NCBI GenBank assembly: GCA_026004615.1
Contig: BPJM01000007.1
Location: 62,001 to 126,000 of the forward strand
Direction of reading: 5' to 3'
Length of the DNA: 64,000 nucleotides
DNA from: Planctomycetota bacterium
GTDB lineage: Bacteria > Planctomycetota > J058 > J103
The position numbers and the translations under genes were made by a program. A model generated the notes under the pieces. It made no database searches and was not told the DNA's origin. It saw nothing but the letters and a program-made list of their open reading frames with translations. Each line of letters starts with the position of its first letter. Positions within the stretch are counted from its first letter, which is position 1. Below are positions 34,844 through 43,355 of this stretch, one piece after another.

Positions 34844-36217
34844 TCACGCGCCCGCGAAGAAGCGCACCGCGCGGTCGTACGCCTCCACGAACTGGTCGAT
34901 GTCGGCCCGGCTCGTGTACACGAAAAACGAGGCCCGGGCGCTGGCACCGATGCCGAGCGCAGCGTGCAGCGGCATGGCGCAATGGTGCCCAGCGCGAATC
35001 GCCACCCCCTCCTGATCGAGTAGCTGCGCGAGGTCGTGCGGGTGGACATGGGGGCTGGTGAAGGAAACCAGCCCGCACCGCTCGTGCGCCGCGGGCGGGC
35101 CGAGCACCCGGACGTCCCGCTCGCGCAGCCGATCCAGCGCGTAGGCGGTGATGGCGATCGCATGCTCGCGCACCCGTTCCATGCCGAGCCGCTCCAGATA
35201 CTCCAGCGCCGCCCCGAGCCCCACCACCTGCGCGATGTTCATGGTGCCCGCCTCGAAGCGCCACGGCACGTCGTTCCAGGTGGCGGATTCCAGCTCCACC
35301 ACCCGGATCATCTCGCCGCCGGTCAGAAGCGGGTCCATCTCCTCCAGCACCTCGCGCCGGCCGTACAGCACCCCGACCCCGGTCGGCCCGCCGAGCTTGT
35401 GACCCGAGAACGCCAGCAGATCGCAGCCCAGCGCCTGCACGTCGACCGGGGCATGCGCCATGAGCTGCGCCGCATCGAGCACGGTCAGCACACCGTGCTC
35501 CCGCGCCAGCCGGGTGATCGCCGGCACGTCCGGCATCGTGCCGAGCACGTTGGAGGCGCCGCTGAACGCCAGCACCCGCGCCCGGCCCCCGGCCAGGATG
35601 ACCGCGAGCGCGTCCAGGTCGAGCTTCCCCTCCGGGGTCAGCGGCACGAATCGCAGGCGCGCCCCGGTCGCGCGCGCCACCACCTGCCAGGGCACCAGGT
35701 TGGAGTGGTGCTCCATGACCGTGAGCACGATCTCCTCGCCCGCTCGCAGGTGCCGCCGACCCCAGCCGTGCGCCACCAGGTTCAGCGACTCGGTCGTGCC
35801 GCGGGTGAAGATGATCTCGGCGGCGCTCCGCGCGTGGATGAACCGCCGCACCTGTTCGCGCACGCCCTCGTAGGCCGCGGTCGCGCGCTCGGCCAGGGTG
35901 TGGATGCCGCGATGGATGTTGGCGTTGTCACGGGTGTAGAACCTCTGCACCGCCTCCAGCACCGCGCGCGGCTTCTGGGCAGTGGCAGCGTTGTCGAGAT
36001 AGCACAGCGGCCGCCCGCCGATCCGCTGGGCGAGGATCGGAAAGTCGGCGCGGATGGATTCCGCCGTCCAGGCAGGGCCGGCTGCTGCCGGCGCCCGCGG
36101 CGCGGCTGGTGGCAGCGCGCCGGCGGGCTCGGCCTGCGCCAGCGGCGGTGCGGCACCGTTGCCGCCCGTCGCCGCCGCGCGCACCTCGCTCCGCGTGCCG
36201 CTCGCCTCCGTGGTCAT
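34844..36217 (-). CDS. sufS: cysteine desulfurase SufS (group II)
   Basis: 457 residues from ATG 36217 with GGAG 5 nt upstream. The first 60 residues are Ala/Pro-rich and extra to the family. Then come IRADFPIL, the YLDNAATAQKP segment, THR-type TTESLNLVA, MEHHSNLVPW, the PLP Lys in FSGHKLGGPTG and the active-site Cys loop RAGHHCAMPLH. It takes sulfur from Cys as a persulfide and passes it to SufU. Order sufC-sufD-sufS-sufU is that of SUF operons of non-enterobacterial type. The N-terminal extension is unusual and probably disordered. Confidence 0.95.
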   Translation of the reverse strand: MTTEASGTRSEVRAAATGGNGAAPPLAQAEPAGALPPAAPRAPAAAGPAWTAESIRADFPILAQRIGGRPLCYLDNAATAQKPRAVLEAVQRFYTRDNANIHRGIHTLAERATAAYEGVREQVRRFIHARSAAEIIFTRGTTESLNLVAHGWGRRHLRAGEEIVLTVMEHHSNLVPWQVVARATGARLRFVPLTPEGKLDLDALAVILAGGRARVLAFSGASNVLGTMPDVPAITRLAREHGVLTVLDAAQLMAHAPVDVQALGCDLLAFSGHKLGGPTGVGVLYGRREVLEEMDPLLTGGEMIRVVELESATWNDVPWRFEAGTMNIAQVVGLGAALEYLERLGMERVREHAIAITAYALDRLRERDVRVLGPPAAHERCGLVSFTSPHVHPHDLAQLLDQEGVAIRAGHHCAMPLHAALGIGASARASFFVYTSRADIDQFVEAYDRAVRFFAGA

Positions 36218-36254
36218 CGCACTCCGCAACCTCGCTGCCGCGCGTGCCGCCGCC

Positions 36255-37514
36255 CTACGCGCCGATCTTCTGGTCGATGCGGTGCTGCAGCTCATCGTAC
36301 ACCGGCGTGTTCGCCAGTCGAGCCAGCACCGGGGCGAAGAAGCCCTCCAGCACCAGCCGCTCCGCCAGCGGGCGCGGGATGCCGCGGCTCATGAGATAGA
36401 ACAACACCCGCTCGTCCACGGGCCCCGAGGTCGCGCCATGCCCGGCGCGCACGTCGTCCTCGTCGATGAACAGGGAGGGGATCGCGTCCGAGCGCGCCTC
36501 CGGGCTCAGCAGCACCGAGGCGGCGTGCTGCTGCGAGCTGGCGCCGGCGCACCCCTTCTGCATGATCACGATCCCGCGGAAGACGCTCCGCGCGCGGTCG
36601 CGCAGCGCGATGCGATGGGCGAGATCGCTCGTGGTGTGGCGCGCCACGTGCAGCACGCGCTGCAGCACATCCAGGTGCTGGCGGCGATGGCCGAAGCTCA
36701 GCCCGCCGGTCGTCACCGTGCCCCCCGGCTCGCCGAGCACCGTCTCCACCTCCGCCCGCGCCAGCCGCGCGCCGAGCTCGCAGTCGGTCCAGGCCAGCTC
36801 CGCATCGCGCCCTACCAGCGCTCGGCGGCACTCCAGGCGCACGACGCCGGGTCCGAGGTCCTGCACCTGGGTGTAGCGCAGCTGCGCCCCCGGGCCGAGC
36901 ACCACCTCCACCGCGCTACACACCAGTCCCGGCCGCCGGTCCGCCGGCGAACGCTGCACCACCACCAGGTGCGCCCGCGCCTGCGCTCCGAGCACCACGA
37001 CCGTGTGGCGGAAGGCCCCGAACCCCGCCTCCGGCCCCTCGATCCCGTCCCGTACCACCAGGGGCGCCTGGAGCTCGACGCCGTCCGGCACCCAGACGAA
37101 CGCCCCGTCCTGCGCCAGCGCCTGCGCCAGCGCCACGAACTTGCCCGCACCAGGCGCGAGCGCGCTCCCCAGGTGGCGGCGCACCAGCTCCGGCTGCGCG
37201 GTGAGCGCCTCGCCGAGCCGGCAGGCGACGGCGCCGGCCTGGCGCGCCGGCTCCGCAAGCCCCTCGATCGCGAACACCCCCAGAGCCTGTACCGGACGGC
37301 TGTGGAGCTCGAGCCCGTCCAGCCGCGTCCGCCGCCAGTCCTCATCCCGCAAGGGATCCGGCATCGGCAGGGCGGTGAACGCGGCGAGCGCCTCCCGCCG
37401 CTGCGCGAGCCGCCACGGCGGCTCCGCCCCCGTGCGCGCCAGATTCTCCAGCGCCGCCTCGGCCTCCGCGACCGTCTGCCCGGTGCCGCTCGCCGCCGTG
37501 CCGCTGCCGCTCAT
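36255..37514 (-). CDS. sufD: iron-sulfur cluster scaffold subunit SufD
   Basis: 419 residues, normal for SufD. The C-terminal beta-helix and end motif IDEDDVRAGHGATSGPVDE...YLMSRGIPRPLAERLVLEGF are the SufBD signature; the usual Cys before HGAT is Gly here. The start ATG overlaps the sufC stop (ATGA). SufD pairs with SufB and SufC to build Fe-S clusters on a scaffold. No sufB is in this window, so the partner must be encoded elsewhere or SufD works differently. By the C-terminal signature alone SufB and SufD are alike; length and lack of SufB Cys-rich N-terminal features favour SufD. Confidence 0.88.
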   Translation of the reverse strand: MSGSGTAASGTGQTVAEAEAALENLARTGAEPPWRLAQRREALAAFTALPMPDPLRDEDWRRTRLDGLELHSRPVQALGVFAIEGLAEPARQAGAVACRLGEALTAQPELVRRHLGSALAPGAGKFVALAQALAQDGAFVWVPDGVELQAPLVVRDGIEGPEAGFGAFRHTVVVLGAQARAHLVVVQRSPADRRPGLVCSAVEVVLGPGAQLRYTQVQDLGPGVVRLECRRALVGRDAELAWTDCELGARLARAEVETVLGEPGGTVTTGGLSFGHRRQHLDVLQRVLHVARHTTSDLAHRIALRDRARSVFRGIVIMQKGCAGASSQQHAASVLLSPEARSDAIPSLFIDEDDVRAGHGATSGPVDERVLFYLMSRGIPRPLAERLVLEGFFAPVLARLANTPVYDELQHRIDQKIGA

Positions 37515-38302
37515 GACGCCGTCTCCACCGGCTCGACCCGAAAGCCTTCGTAGCCCGACTGCTCCAGCTCCTCGGCCAGCTGCGGTCCACCCGAGCGCAC
37601 GATGCGACCATCCACCATCACGTGCACGAAGTGGGGCGGGATATAGCGCAGGATGCGCGAGTAGTGGGTGATGATGATCGTGCCCATGTCGGGCCGCCCC
37701 AGCTCCATCACCCCCTTGGCGACGATCTGGACCGCATCGATGTCGAGTCCGGAATCGGTCTCGTCCAGGATCGCGTACCGGGGCTTGAGCAGCGCCAGCT
37801 GCAGGATCTCGTTGCGCTTCTTCTCGCCCCCGCTGAATCCCTCGTTCAGGTTGCGCCGGGTGAAGTCCTCGCCCATGCCGAGCGCGCGCATCGCGGCCTG
37901 CACTTCCTTCTGCAGCTCGAACACGCTCACCGGCTGGCCGCGCACGGCATTGACCGCGTGGCGCAGGAAGTTGATGTTGGATACCCCTGGCACCTCCGCC
38001 GGGTACTGGAAGGCGAGGAACAGTCCGGCGCGCGCCCGCTCGTCCGGCTCCATCTCCAGGACGTTGGCGCCATCGAGCAGCACCTCGCCCCCGGTGACCT
38101 CGTAGCCCGGATGCCCCGCCAGGGCATAGGCGAGCGTGGTCTTGCCCGAGCCGTTGGGGCCCATGATCGCATGTCGCTGCCCGGGCTCCACGGTCAGGCT
38201 CACGCCCTTGAGGATGGGCTTGCCGTCCACGCTCACGTGCAGGTCACGGATCTCCAGCCGCGATCCGCCTGCGCTGGACTCCAGGATGTCTGCCCCGCTC
38301 AT
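37511..38302 (-). CDS. sufC: Fe-S assembly ATPase SufC
   Basis: 263 residues from ATG 38302 (GAGGAC about 8 nt upstream). ABC-ATPase motifs: Walker A GPNGSGKTT, Q-loop FLAFQYP, signature FSGGEKKRNE, Walker B YAILDETDSGLD and switch His in IITHYSRIL. The SufC-specific LDETDSGLDIDA and the NINFLRHAVNA region set it apart from transporter ATPases. It powers conformational change in the SufB-SufD scaffold. It is first in the leftward operon and is divergent from iscS, 200 bp away. Confidence 0.95.
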   Translation of the reverse strand: MSGADILESSAGGSRLEIRDLHVSVDGKPILKGVSLTVEPGQRHAIMGPNGSGKTTLAYALAGHPGYEVTGGEVLLDGANVLEMEPDERARAGLFLAFQYPAEVPGVSNINFLRHAVNAVRGQPVSVFELQKEVQAAMRALGMGEDFTRRNLNEGFSGGEKKRNEILQLALLKPRYAILDETDSGLDIDAVQIVAKGVMELGRPDMGTIIITHYSRILRYIPPHFVHVMVDGRIVRSGGPQLAEELEQSGYEGFRVEPVETAS

Positions 38303-38503
38303 GGAGATGGGTCCTCGGTCACGGTCTGCGTCCGGTTCCGGCGGCCCCCCCTCCCACCGCTCCTCGGGGAAGGCCGCGCCAAAGACCGACCAATGTATCA
38401 GATCGAGCGCCTGCGGAAAAGTACGCGCTCCTGTGGAGCGGAGCCGGCGGCGGTGGTAGCATGGCGCATCCGGAACCGGCCGCTGGGAGCGAGAGGCAGG
38501 AGC
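38303..38503. promoter_or_regulatory. divergent control region between sufC and iscS
   Basis: 200 bp with an AT-richer patch at 38390-38430. On the minus strand TTTTCC and TACATT lie 17 bp apart (about 38393-38421), a weak sufC promoter candidate. On the plus strand TAGCAT at about 38457-38462 could be a -10 for iscS. I found no clear IscR-, Fur- or RirA-type palindrome. Hexamers are weak matches. Confidence 0.35.
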
Positions 38504-39685
38504 ATGCAGGAGGTCTACCTCGACAACGCCGCCAGCACGCGCACCGACCCGGCGATCGCCGAGCGGCTCGCCCGCGACAGCCTGGAGCTGTGGGCGAACC
38601 CCTCCTCCATCCACCGCCCGGGGCTCGCCGCTCGCCAGCGCCTGGAGCAGGCGCGGGCCGCGATCGCCGAGCGCGTGCCCGGCTACCGGGTGGTGTTCAC
38701 CGCCTCGGGCAGCGAGGCGATCAACCTCGCGGTGCGGGGCGGATTCGCCTGCCGCGCGCGCGGCACCCACCGGGTCCTGGTCTCGGCGGTCGAGCACAAG
38801 GCGGTCCTCGGCGCCGCCGCGGCCACGACGGCCGAGGGGGCGGAGCTGACGCGCCTGCCCGTCGAGCCGGACGGCCGGCTGGACCTGGCGGAACTGGAGC
38901 GGCTGCTGCGCGCGCACGGCGGCGAGGTCGCGCTCCTGGCCGTCATGGCCGTGCAGAACGAGATCGGCACCCGGATGCCGCTCGCAGAGGTCGGGGCGCT
39001 GGTGCGACGGCACGCCCCGCAGGCGCTGTTCGTGGTGGACGCGGTGCAGGCGCTCGGCAAGTGCCCGGTGGACCCGGCCGGCTGGGGCGCGGCCGCGGTC
39101 GCCTTCTCCTCGCACAAGGTCCACGGCCCCAAGGGGGTGGGCTGCCTGCTGGTGCGCGAGGGCGTGCGGCTGCGGCCGCTCGTCTTCGGCGGCGGGCAGG
39201 AACACGGGCTGCGCAGCGGCACCGAGGACGTCCCCGGTGCAGCCGGCTTCGCCGCCGCCTTCGCCGCCGCCTGGGACGGACTGGAGCGCCACCGCGCGGC
39301 GCTGGAGCCCTTGCGCGAGCGGCTGCGCGAGGGGCTGCTCGCCGCCTGTCCGGAGGCGATCGTGCACGGACCCGCGGATCCCGAGGCCCGCTCGCCCGCG
39401 ATCCTCTCGCTCGCCTTCCCCGGCGTGCCGGCCGAGGTGCTGATCCACGCGCTGGAGCAGGACCGGGTGTATGTGGCAGCCGGCTCGGCCTGCCAGTCCG
39501 GCAAGCGGCGCAACCACGTGCACGAGGCGCTGGGGCTGGCGGAGCCGGTCGCTGCCGGCACGGTGCGCTATAGTCTCTCCTGGACCAGCACCGCGGCCGA
39601 GGTCGAGCGCGCCGTGGCGTGCACCGCGGCGCGCCTCGCCGAGCTCCGCGCGGCCGGCGTGCACCAGGCGGTGGGCCGGCGGTGA
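38504..39685 (+). CDS. iscS: cysteine desulfurase, IscS/NifS (group I) type
   Basis: 393 residues. It starts YLDNAASTRTDPAI, with TASGSEAINLAV, the HKAVL segment, NEIGTRMPL, PLP Lys in FSSHKVHGPKGVG, GGGQEHGLRSGT and the active loop GSACQSGKRR. This is a full group I enzyme, distinct from the SufS at 34844. It overlaps thiI by 4 bp (GTGA), so its natural partner is probably ThiI, to which it would pass persulfide sulfur for tRNA thiolation. The ATG at 38504 follows GAGAGGCAGGAG. Confidence 0.93.
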   Translation: MQEVYLDNAASTRTDPAIAERLARDSLELWANPSSIHRPGLAARQRLEQARAAIAERVPGYRVVFTASGSEAINLAVRGGFACRARGTHRVLVSAVEHKAVLGAAAATTAEGAELTRLPVEPDGRLDLAELERLLRAHGGEVALLAVMAVQNEIGTRMPLAEVGALVRRHAPQALFVVDAVQALGKCPVDPAGWGAAAVAFSSHKVHGPKGVGCLLVREGVRLRPLVFGGGQEHGLRSGTEDVPGAAGFAAAFAAAWDGLERHRAALEPLRERLREGLLAACPEAIVHGPADPEARSPAILSLAFPGVPAEVLIHALEQDRVYVAAGSACQSGKRRNHVHEALGLAEPVAAGTVRYSLSWTSTAAEVERAVACTAARLAELRAAGVHQAVGRR

Positions 39686-40920
39686 AGACAGCCGAGCTGC
39701 TGCTGGTGCGCTTCTCGGAGATCGGCCTCAAGGGCAAGAACCGCGGCCGCTACCTCCGGCAGCTGGTCAGCAACCTGCGCCAGACCATGCGCGACTGGCC
39801 GGGGCGCGGCGCCGTGCGCGCCACCCGGAACCGCATCCTCATCGCGCTGGAGGAGCCCGCCCGCACTGCCGGCCCGGCACGCCAGCGCATCATGGCCCGG
39901 CTGGCCGACACCCCGGGCGTGCGCAGCTTCTCGCCCGCGCGCGCCCTGCCGCTGGACCTGGAGGCCATCGCCCATGCGGCGGTGGAGCTCGCGCGCGAGG
40001 CGGCCGGCGGCCCCCTGGCGCCGCGTACCTTCGCCGTGCGGGCGAGCCGGAGCGACAAGCGCTTCGCCCACCGCTCGATCGAGATCGAGCGCGCGGTGGG
40101 CGCCCGGGTGCGGCAGGCGCTGCCGCAGCTCGGTGTCGAGCTCGGGCGGCCGGAGCTGGAACTCGGCATCGAGATCCACCCCGAGGCCGCCTATCTGTTC
40201 GACGAGCGGCTGGACGCTCCGGGAGGGCTGCCGGTCGGCAGCTCGGGCGGGGTGGTGCACCTGCTGTCCGGCGGGCTGGACTCCCCGGTAGCGGCGTGGC
40301 GGTTGCAGCTGCGCGGGGTGAGCGTCTACCCGCTCTACTTCCACAGCTTTCCCTTCACCGGGGACGCCGCCCGGCTCAAGGTGCTGGAGCTGGCGCGGGT
40401 GCTGGCCCAGCGCCAGCCCCGGCTGGTGCTGCACATCGCGCCCTTCACGGCGGTGCAGACCGCTCTGCGCGAGGCGTGCGACCCTGCGATGCTGGTGGTG
40501 TTGTACCGGCGCATGATGCTGCGCGTCGCCGAGCGGCTCGCGACCGCGCTCGGGCTGCAGGCACTGGCGAGCGGTGACTCGGTGGGCCAGGTGGCGAGCC
40601 AGACGCTCGCCAACCTGCGCACGATCGACCAGGTGAGCACGCTGCCGGTGCTGCGACCGCTATGCGGCACCGACAAGGAGGAGACGATCGCGCTCGCGCG
40701 CCGGCTGGGGACCTACGAGATCTCCACCCGGCCGGCGGCCGACTGCTGCTCGCTGTTCGTGCCCCGCCACCCCCGCACCCGCACCAGTCCCGAGCAGGCC
40801 GAACGCCAGGAGCGCCGGGTGGATGTGCCCGCGCTCATCGCGGCATGTCTCGAAGGCCTCGAGCGGGTGGTGTTCGAGGGCGGCCACCCCCAGCACGAGC
40901 CGTCGCCACTCGCCGGTTGA
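39682..40920 (+). CDS. thiI: tRNA 4-thiouridine synthase ThiI, without rhodanese domain
   Basis: 412 residues from GTG 39682, which overlaps the iscS stop. It has an NFLD/THUMP-type N-terminus (LVRFSEIGLKGKNRGRY, RFAHRSIEIERAVGARV), then the ATP-pyrophosphatase PP-loop SGGLDSPV (196-203), and near the end DCCSLFVPRHP with vicinal Cys. The C-terminal rhodanese domain of the E. coli enzyme is absent, as in many bacteria. It makes s4U8 in tRNA using sulfur from a desulfurase. Coupling with iscS fits that supply line. Confidence 0.94.
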   Translation: MKTAELLLVRFSEIGLKGKNRGRYLRQLVSNLRQTMRDWPGRGAVRATRNRILIALEEPARTAGPARQRIMARLADTPGVRSFSPARALPLDLEAIAHAAVELAREAAGGPLAPRTFAVRASRSDKRFAHRSIEIERAVGARVRQALPQLGVELGRPELELGIEIHPEAAYLFDERLDAPGGLPVGSSGGVVHLLSGGLDSPVAAWRLQLRGVSVYPLYFHSFPFTGDAARLKVLELARVLAQRQPRLVLHIAPFTAVQTALREACDPAMLVVLYRRMMLRVAERLATALGLQALASGDSVGQVASQTLANLRTIDQVSTLPVLRPLCGTDKEETIALARRLGTYEISTRPAADCCSLFVPRHPRTRTSPEQAERQERRVDVPALIAACLEGLERVVFEGGHPQHEPSPLAG

Positions 40921-40935
40921 GCCTGCGCCCCGACC

Positions 40936-41628
40936 TCACCGCCGCGGCATGCTCACGATGTGATGCGTGAGCTGCTCGAGGAAGAACCCCAGGTCGGCGT
41001 TCACCACCTGCACGTCCGGCGGCACTTCCAGCGCCGCCGGCGCGAAGTTGAGGATGCCCTTGACCCCGGCGGCGACCAGCAACTCGGCCACCGGCTGCGC
41101 CTGCTCCGGCGGTACCGCGATGATCCCGATCTCGATGCCGAGCCGGCGCACGGTCGGCACGAGCTCGTCCACGTGCTGGACCACCAGCCCGTCGATCGAG
41201 CGCCCGCAGAGCTCCGGTAGCCGGTCGAAGATGGCGGTGAAATAGAAGCCCTGCTCGCGAAAGCCCGCGTGGCGCACCAGCGCGCTGCCCAGGTGCCCCA
41301 CCCCCACCAGCGCCAGTGTCCAGGTGCGGTCGGTGCCGATGGCACGCCGCAGCGCCCCCACCACCAGTTCGACCCGGTAGCCGACGCCGCGCGCCCCCAG
41401 CGGCCCCACCGCGTTGAGATCCTTGCGCACCTGCGCCGGGGTGAGCCCGAGCGTGCGTCCCAGCTCCTGGCTGGAGACGGTCGTGACCCCCCGGGCGTGC
41501 AACGCCTCCAGCTCGCGCAGATAGAGCGAGAACCGCTCGAGCACCGCGCGCGGCAGCCGCGGGACGACCGCTCCCCCACCGCGCGGTGCGGGCAGTGGCG
41601 AGGCCGTGCTGCTCGCGCCGGCCGCCAT
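40936..41628 (-). CDS. rex: redox-sensing transcriptional repressor Rex
   Basis: 230 residues. The N-terminal winged helix has RFSLYLRELEALHARGVTTVSSQELGRTLGLTPAQVRKDLN, and the Rossmann domain has LVGVGHLGSALVRH followed by the acidic AIFD end of strand two. Near the end, VNADLGFFLEQLTHHI is the domain-swapped helix. Rex binds DNA when NADH/NAD is low and leaves it when NADH rises. Its ATG overlaps the stop of the degenerate HD-GYP gene (ATGA), giving a two-gene operon from the promoter at 43189. I saw no clear TTGTGAA-type Rex palindrome near its own promoter. Confidence 0.95.
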   Translation of the reverse strand: MAAGASSTASPLPAPRGGGAVVPRLPRAVLERFSLYLRELEALHARGVTTVSSQELGRTLGLTPAQVRKDLNAVGPLGARGVGYRVELVVGALRRAIGTDRTWTLALVGVGHLGSALVRHAGFREQGFYFTAIFDRLPELCGRSIDGLVVQHVDELVPTVRRLGIEIGIIAVPPEQAQPVAELLVAAGVKGILNFAPAALEVPPDVQVVNADLGFFLEQLTHHIVSMPRR

Positions 41629-43160
41629 CAGAAGCCGAGCAGGGGATCGAGCACGCCGTCCGGCGCCGCCGCCGGCGCGATACGGATGTCGGGGCGCTGG
41701 GCGAGATCGAGCAGCATCCCGGCACCCGCGCGCGGCCCCGCGCGGCCCGCCGTCCCGTCCCAGCGCCACACCAGCGGCCGCGCGCTGTCGGGACCACCGG
41801 GGCGCACCACACGCCCCAGGCCGCCGTCGGACAGCTCCACCCACGAGCCCACCGGAAACAGCGACAGCGCCTTGAGCAAGGCCCGCACGGCACCCGGGTC
41901 CAGCTCGCGCCGCGCGGCCATGGCGGCCACTTCCCGCACCGCGCCGTGCCCCAGCCCGCCCGCCGCGGCGGCGAAGCGCTCGACGGCATGCGCCGCCAGG
42001 AGCAGGCGAGCGAAATGGCCCGGTCCCCCCTCGGGCACCATACCGAGCAAGGCGACGGCGACCGCGACCGCCCCGACCGGCAACCGCTCGAAGCGGCGCA
42101 GCACTCCCAGACAGCGCCGCAGCTCCTCGCGGGCAGCGGTTGCCGGAGCGGGGCCCGCCGCCACCCGCTCGCCCAGCCGCTGCGGCTGCTCGCCCTCGAG
42201 CGTCGCCACCTCGTGCAACAGCGCCGCGTAGATCAGCTCCACCAGCTGCTCCAGGCCCAGATCGAGCTGCAGCCCCGCCGCCCCCACCAGGACCGCCACG
42301 TTCCAGCAGTGCCGCGCCAGGGGTTCCAGCGCCTGGCGCTGGTAGCCGACAGCGTCGACCGGACCGGCGTCGCACAACGCCAGGAGCAGGTCGGGATCGA
42401 TCAGCACCGCCCGGCACAGCTCGCGCGCGATGGCCAGCAGGCCCGTGTGCTCACCTCCCTGCCCCGCCAGCAGCTGGGCGTACACATCGGCCAGGGAGGC
42501 CACCTGTGCCTCGCGCCGGGCCAGCGCCTCTTGCCGGTCGCGTTCGGGGCGCGGCGGCAACGGGCGCACCAGGTCGACCCGCTCCCGCCAGCGCGCCCCG
42601 CCCGGCTCCTCGCCCCCACGCCCGCGCGCGAGCAGCTCCGAGAGCGGCCCCTCGCGCAGGGCGCTGCGCGGCTCGGCGACCAGCCGCTCGGCCGGCAGCT
42701 CCCGCGGCAGCGCCCGCTCCACCTCGCGCCGGTGCAGCAGCAGGCGGCGCTCGCGCTGGAAGGTCGCGACCTCGGGCGGCAGCGCCACGAGCGGCTCCCC
42801 CGCGGCCCCGAGCGCGGAGCCCGCCGCGCCGTCGGCGGCCCTTGCCAGCGCGGGTGCGCCCGCGCTCTCTCCCGAGCCGCGTGCCGCCGGCGCGGGCGCT
42901 AGCGAGGACACCCCGCTGGCCGGCACAGCGACGCCCACCTCCCCGTTTCCGCCGAGATCGTAGACCTTCCGGATGCCGTTGCGTGCCAGCAGCTCGATCT
43001 CTTCGCGGCCCAGCCGCGCCCCTGCCGGGATCAGTACCGCGCCGCACTCGTGGTACAGTGGCCGCGGCAGCGCCGCACGCTCGCGCAATGCCTCGATCGG
43101 GATCCGCCTCATGGCACCACGGGCCAAAGCCGCCCCGGCATGACTACAACTCTTTATCAC
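41628..43160 (-). CDS. degenerate HD-GYP-type protein upstream of rex
   Basis: 510 residues from GTG 43160 or 494 from ATG 43112. The N-terminus (IPIEALRERAALPRPLYHECGAVLIPAGARL) looks like the small domain often preceding HD-GYP. The C-terminal half follows an HD-GYP pattern: HCWNVAVL, ALLHEVATLEGE where the HD pair is changed to HE, no GYP motif, and LLKALSLFPVGSWVELSDGGLGRVV, the typical C-terminal end of such proteins. Loss of metal ligands suggests it cannot cleave cyclic di-GMP and may be a binding or scaffold protein. Coupling to rex is unusual. Confidence 0.65.
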   Translation of the reverse strand: MIKSCSHAGAALARGAMRRIPIEALRERAALPRPLYHECGAVLIPAGARLGREEIELLARNGIRKVYDLGGNGEVGVAVPASGVSSLAPAPAARGSGESAGAPALARAADGAAGSALGAAGEPLVALPPEVATFQRERRLLLHRREVERALPRELPAERLVAEPRSALREGPLSELLARGRGGEEPGGARWRERVDLVRPLPPRPERDRQEALARREAQVASLADVYAQLLAGQGGEHTGLLAIARELCRAVLIDPDLLLALCDAGPVDAVGYQRQALEPLARHCWNVAVLVGAAGLQLDLGLEQLVELIYAALLHEVATLEGEQPQRLGERVAAGPAPATAAREELRRCLGVLRRFERLPVGAVAVAVALLGMVPEGGPGHFARLLLAAHAVERFAAAAGGLGHGAVREVAAMAARRELDPGAVRALLKALSLFPVGSWVELSDGGLGRVVRPGGPDSARPLVWRWDGTAGRAGPRAGAGMLLDLAQRPDIRIAPAAAPDGVLDPLLGF

Positions 43161-43188
43161 ACAATGGATTATGTTACAGCCGGTCAGG

Positions 43189-43218
43189 AGTATAGCACGC
43201 CGCGGCGCGGGTGGTCAA
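43189..43218 (-). promoter_or_regulatory. sigma70 promoter of the HD-GYP-rex operon
   Basis: On the minus strand TTGACC (43218..43213) and TATACT (43194..43189) have an 18-bp spacer. The following stretch to 43141 is markedly AT-rich for this genome. Transcription would begin near 43182, leaving a 20-70 nt leader depending on the start codon used. Confidence 0.75.
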
Positions 43219-43249
43219 GGCAGAGGGGCAGCGGCGCGCCGGCAAGAAG

Positions 43250-43351
43250 AAAAAAGACCGCGTGCGGCGCGGCACCGCTTGCGCGCTGGCCGTCGCCCCC
43301 AGCCCGCAGCGGGCGTTTCGAGCCAGCGAAAAAAACCGTGCGTTCCGGCAC
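43250..43351 (-). terminator. two tandem weak intrinsic terminators
   Basis: Read on the minus strand after the stop of the 43356 gene, GTGC-6 nt-GCAC (43351..43338) is followed by seven T (43335..43329). About 60 nt later a second GTGC-6 nt-GCAC (43275..43262) is followed by TC and a T-rich run (to about 43250). The stems are only 4 bp plus possible extension, so efficiency is uncertain. They would insulate this gene pair from the rex promoter. Confidence 0.45.
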
Positions 43352-43355
43352 CCCT

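Noticed and set aside
38303..38503. IscR- or Fur-type operator between sufC and iscS
   Set aside because: No palindrome with the known consensus could be found in the 200 bp.
43141..43200. Rex operator near the HD-GYP-rex promoter
   Set aside because: TTGTG occurs at about 43160-43165 on the minus strand, but the matching CACAA half-site at the right distance is missing, so the site is not supported.
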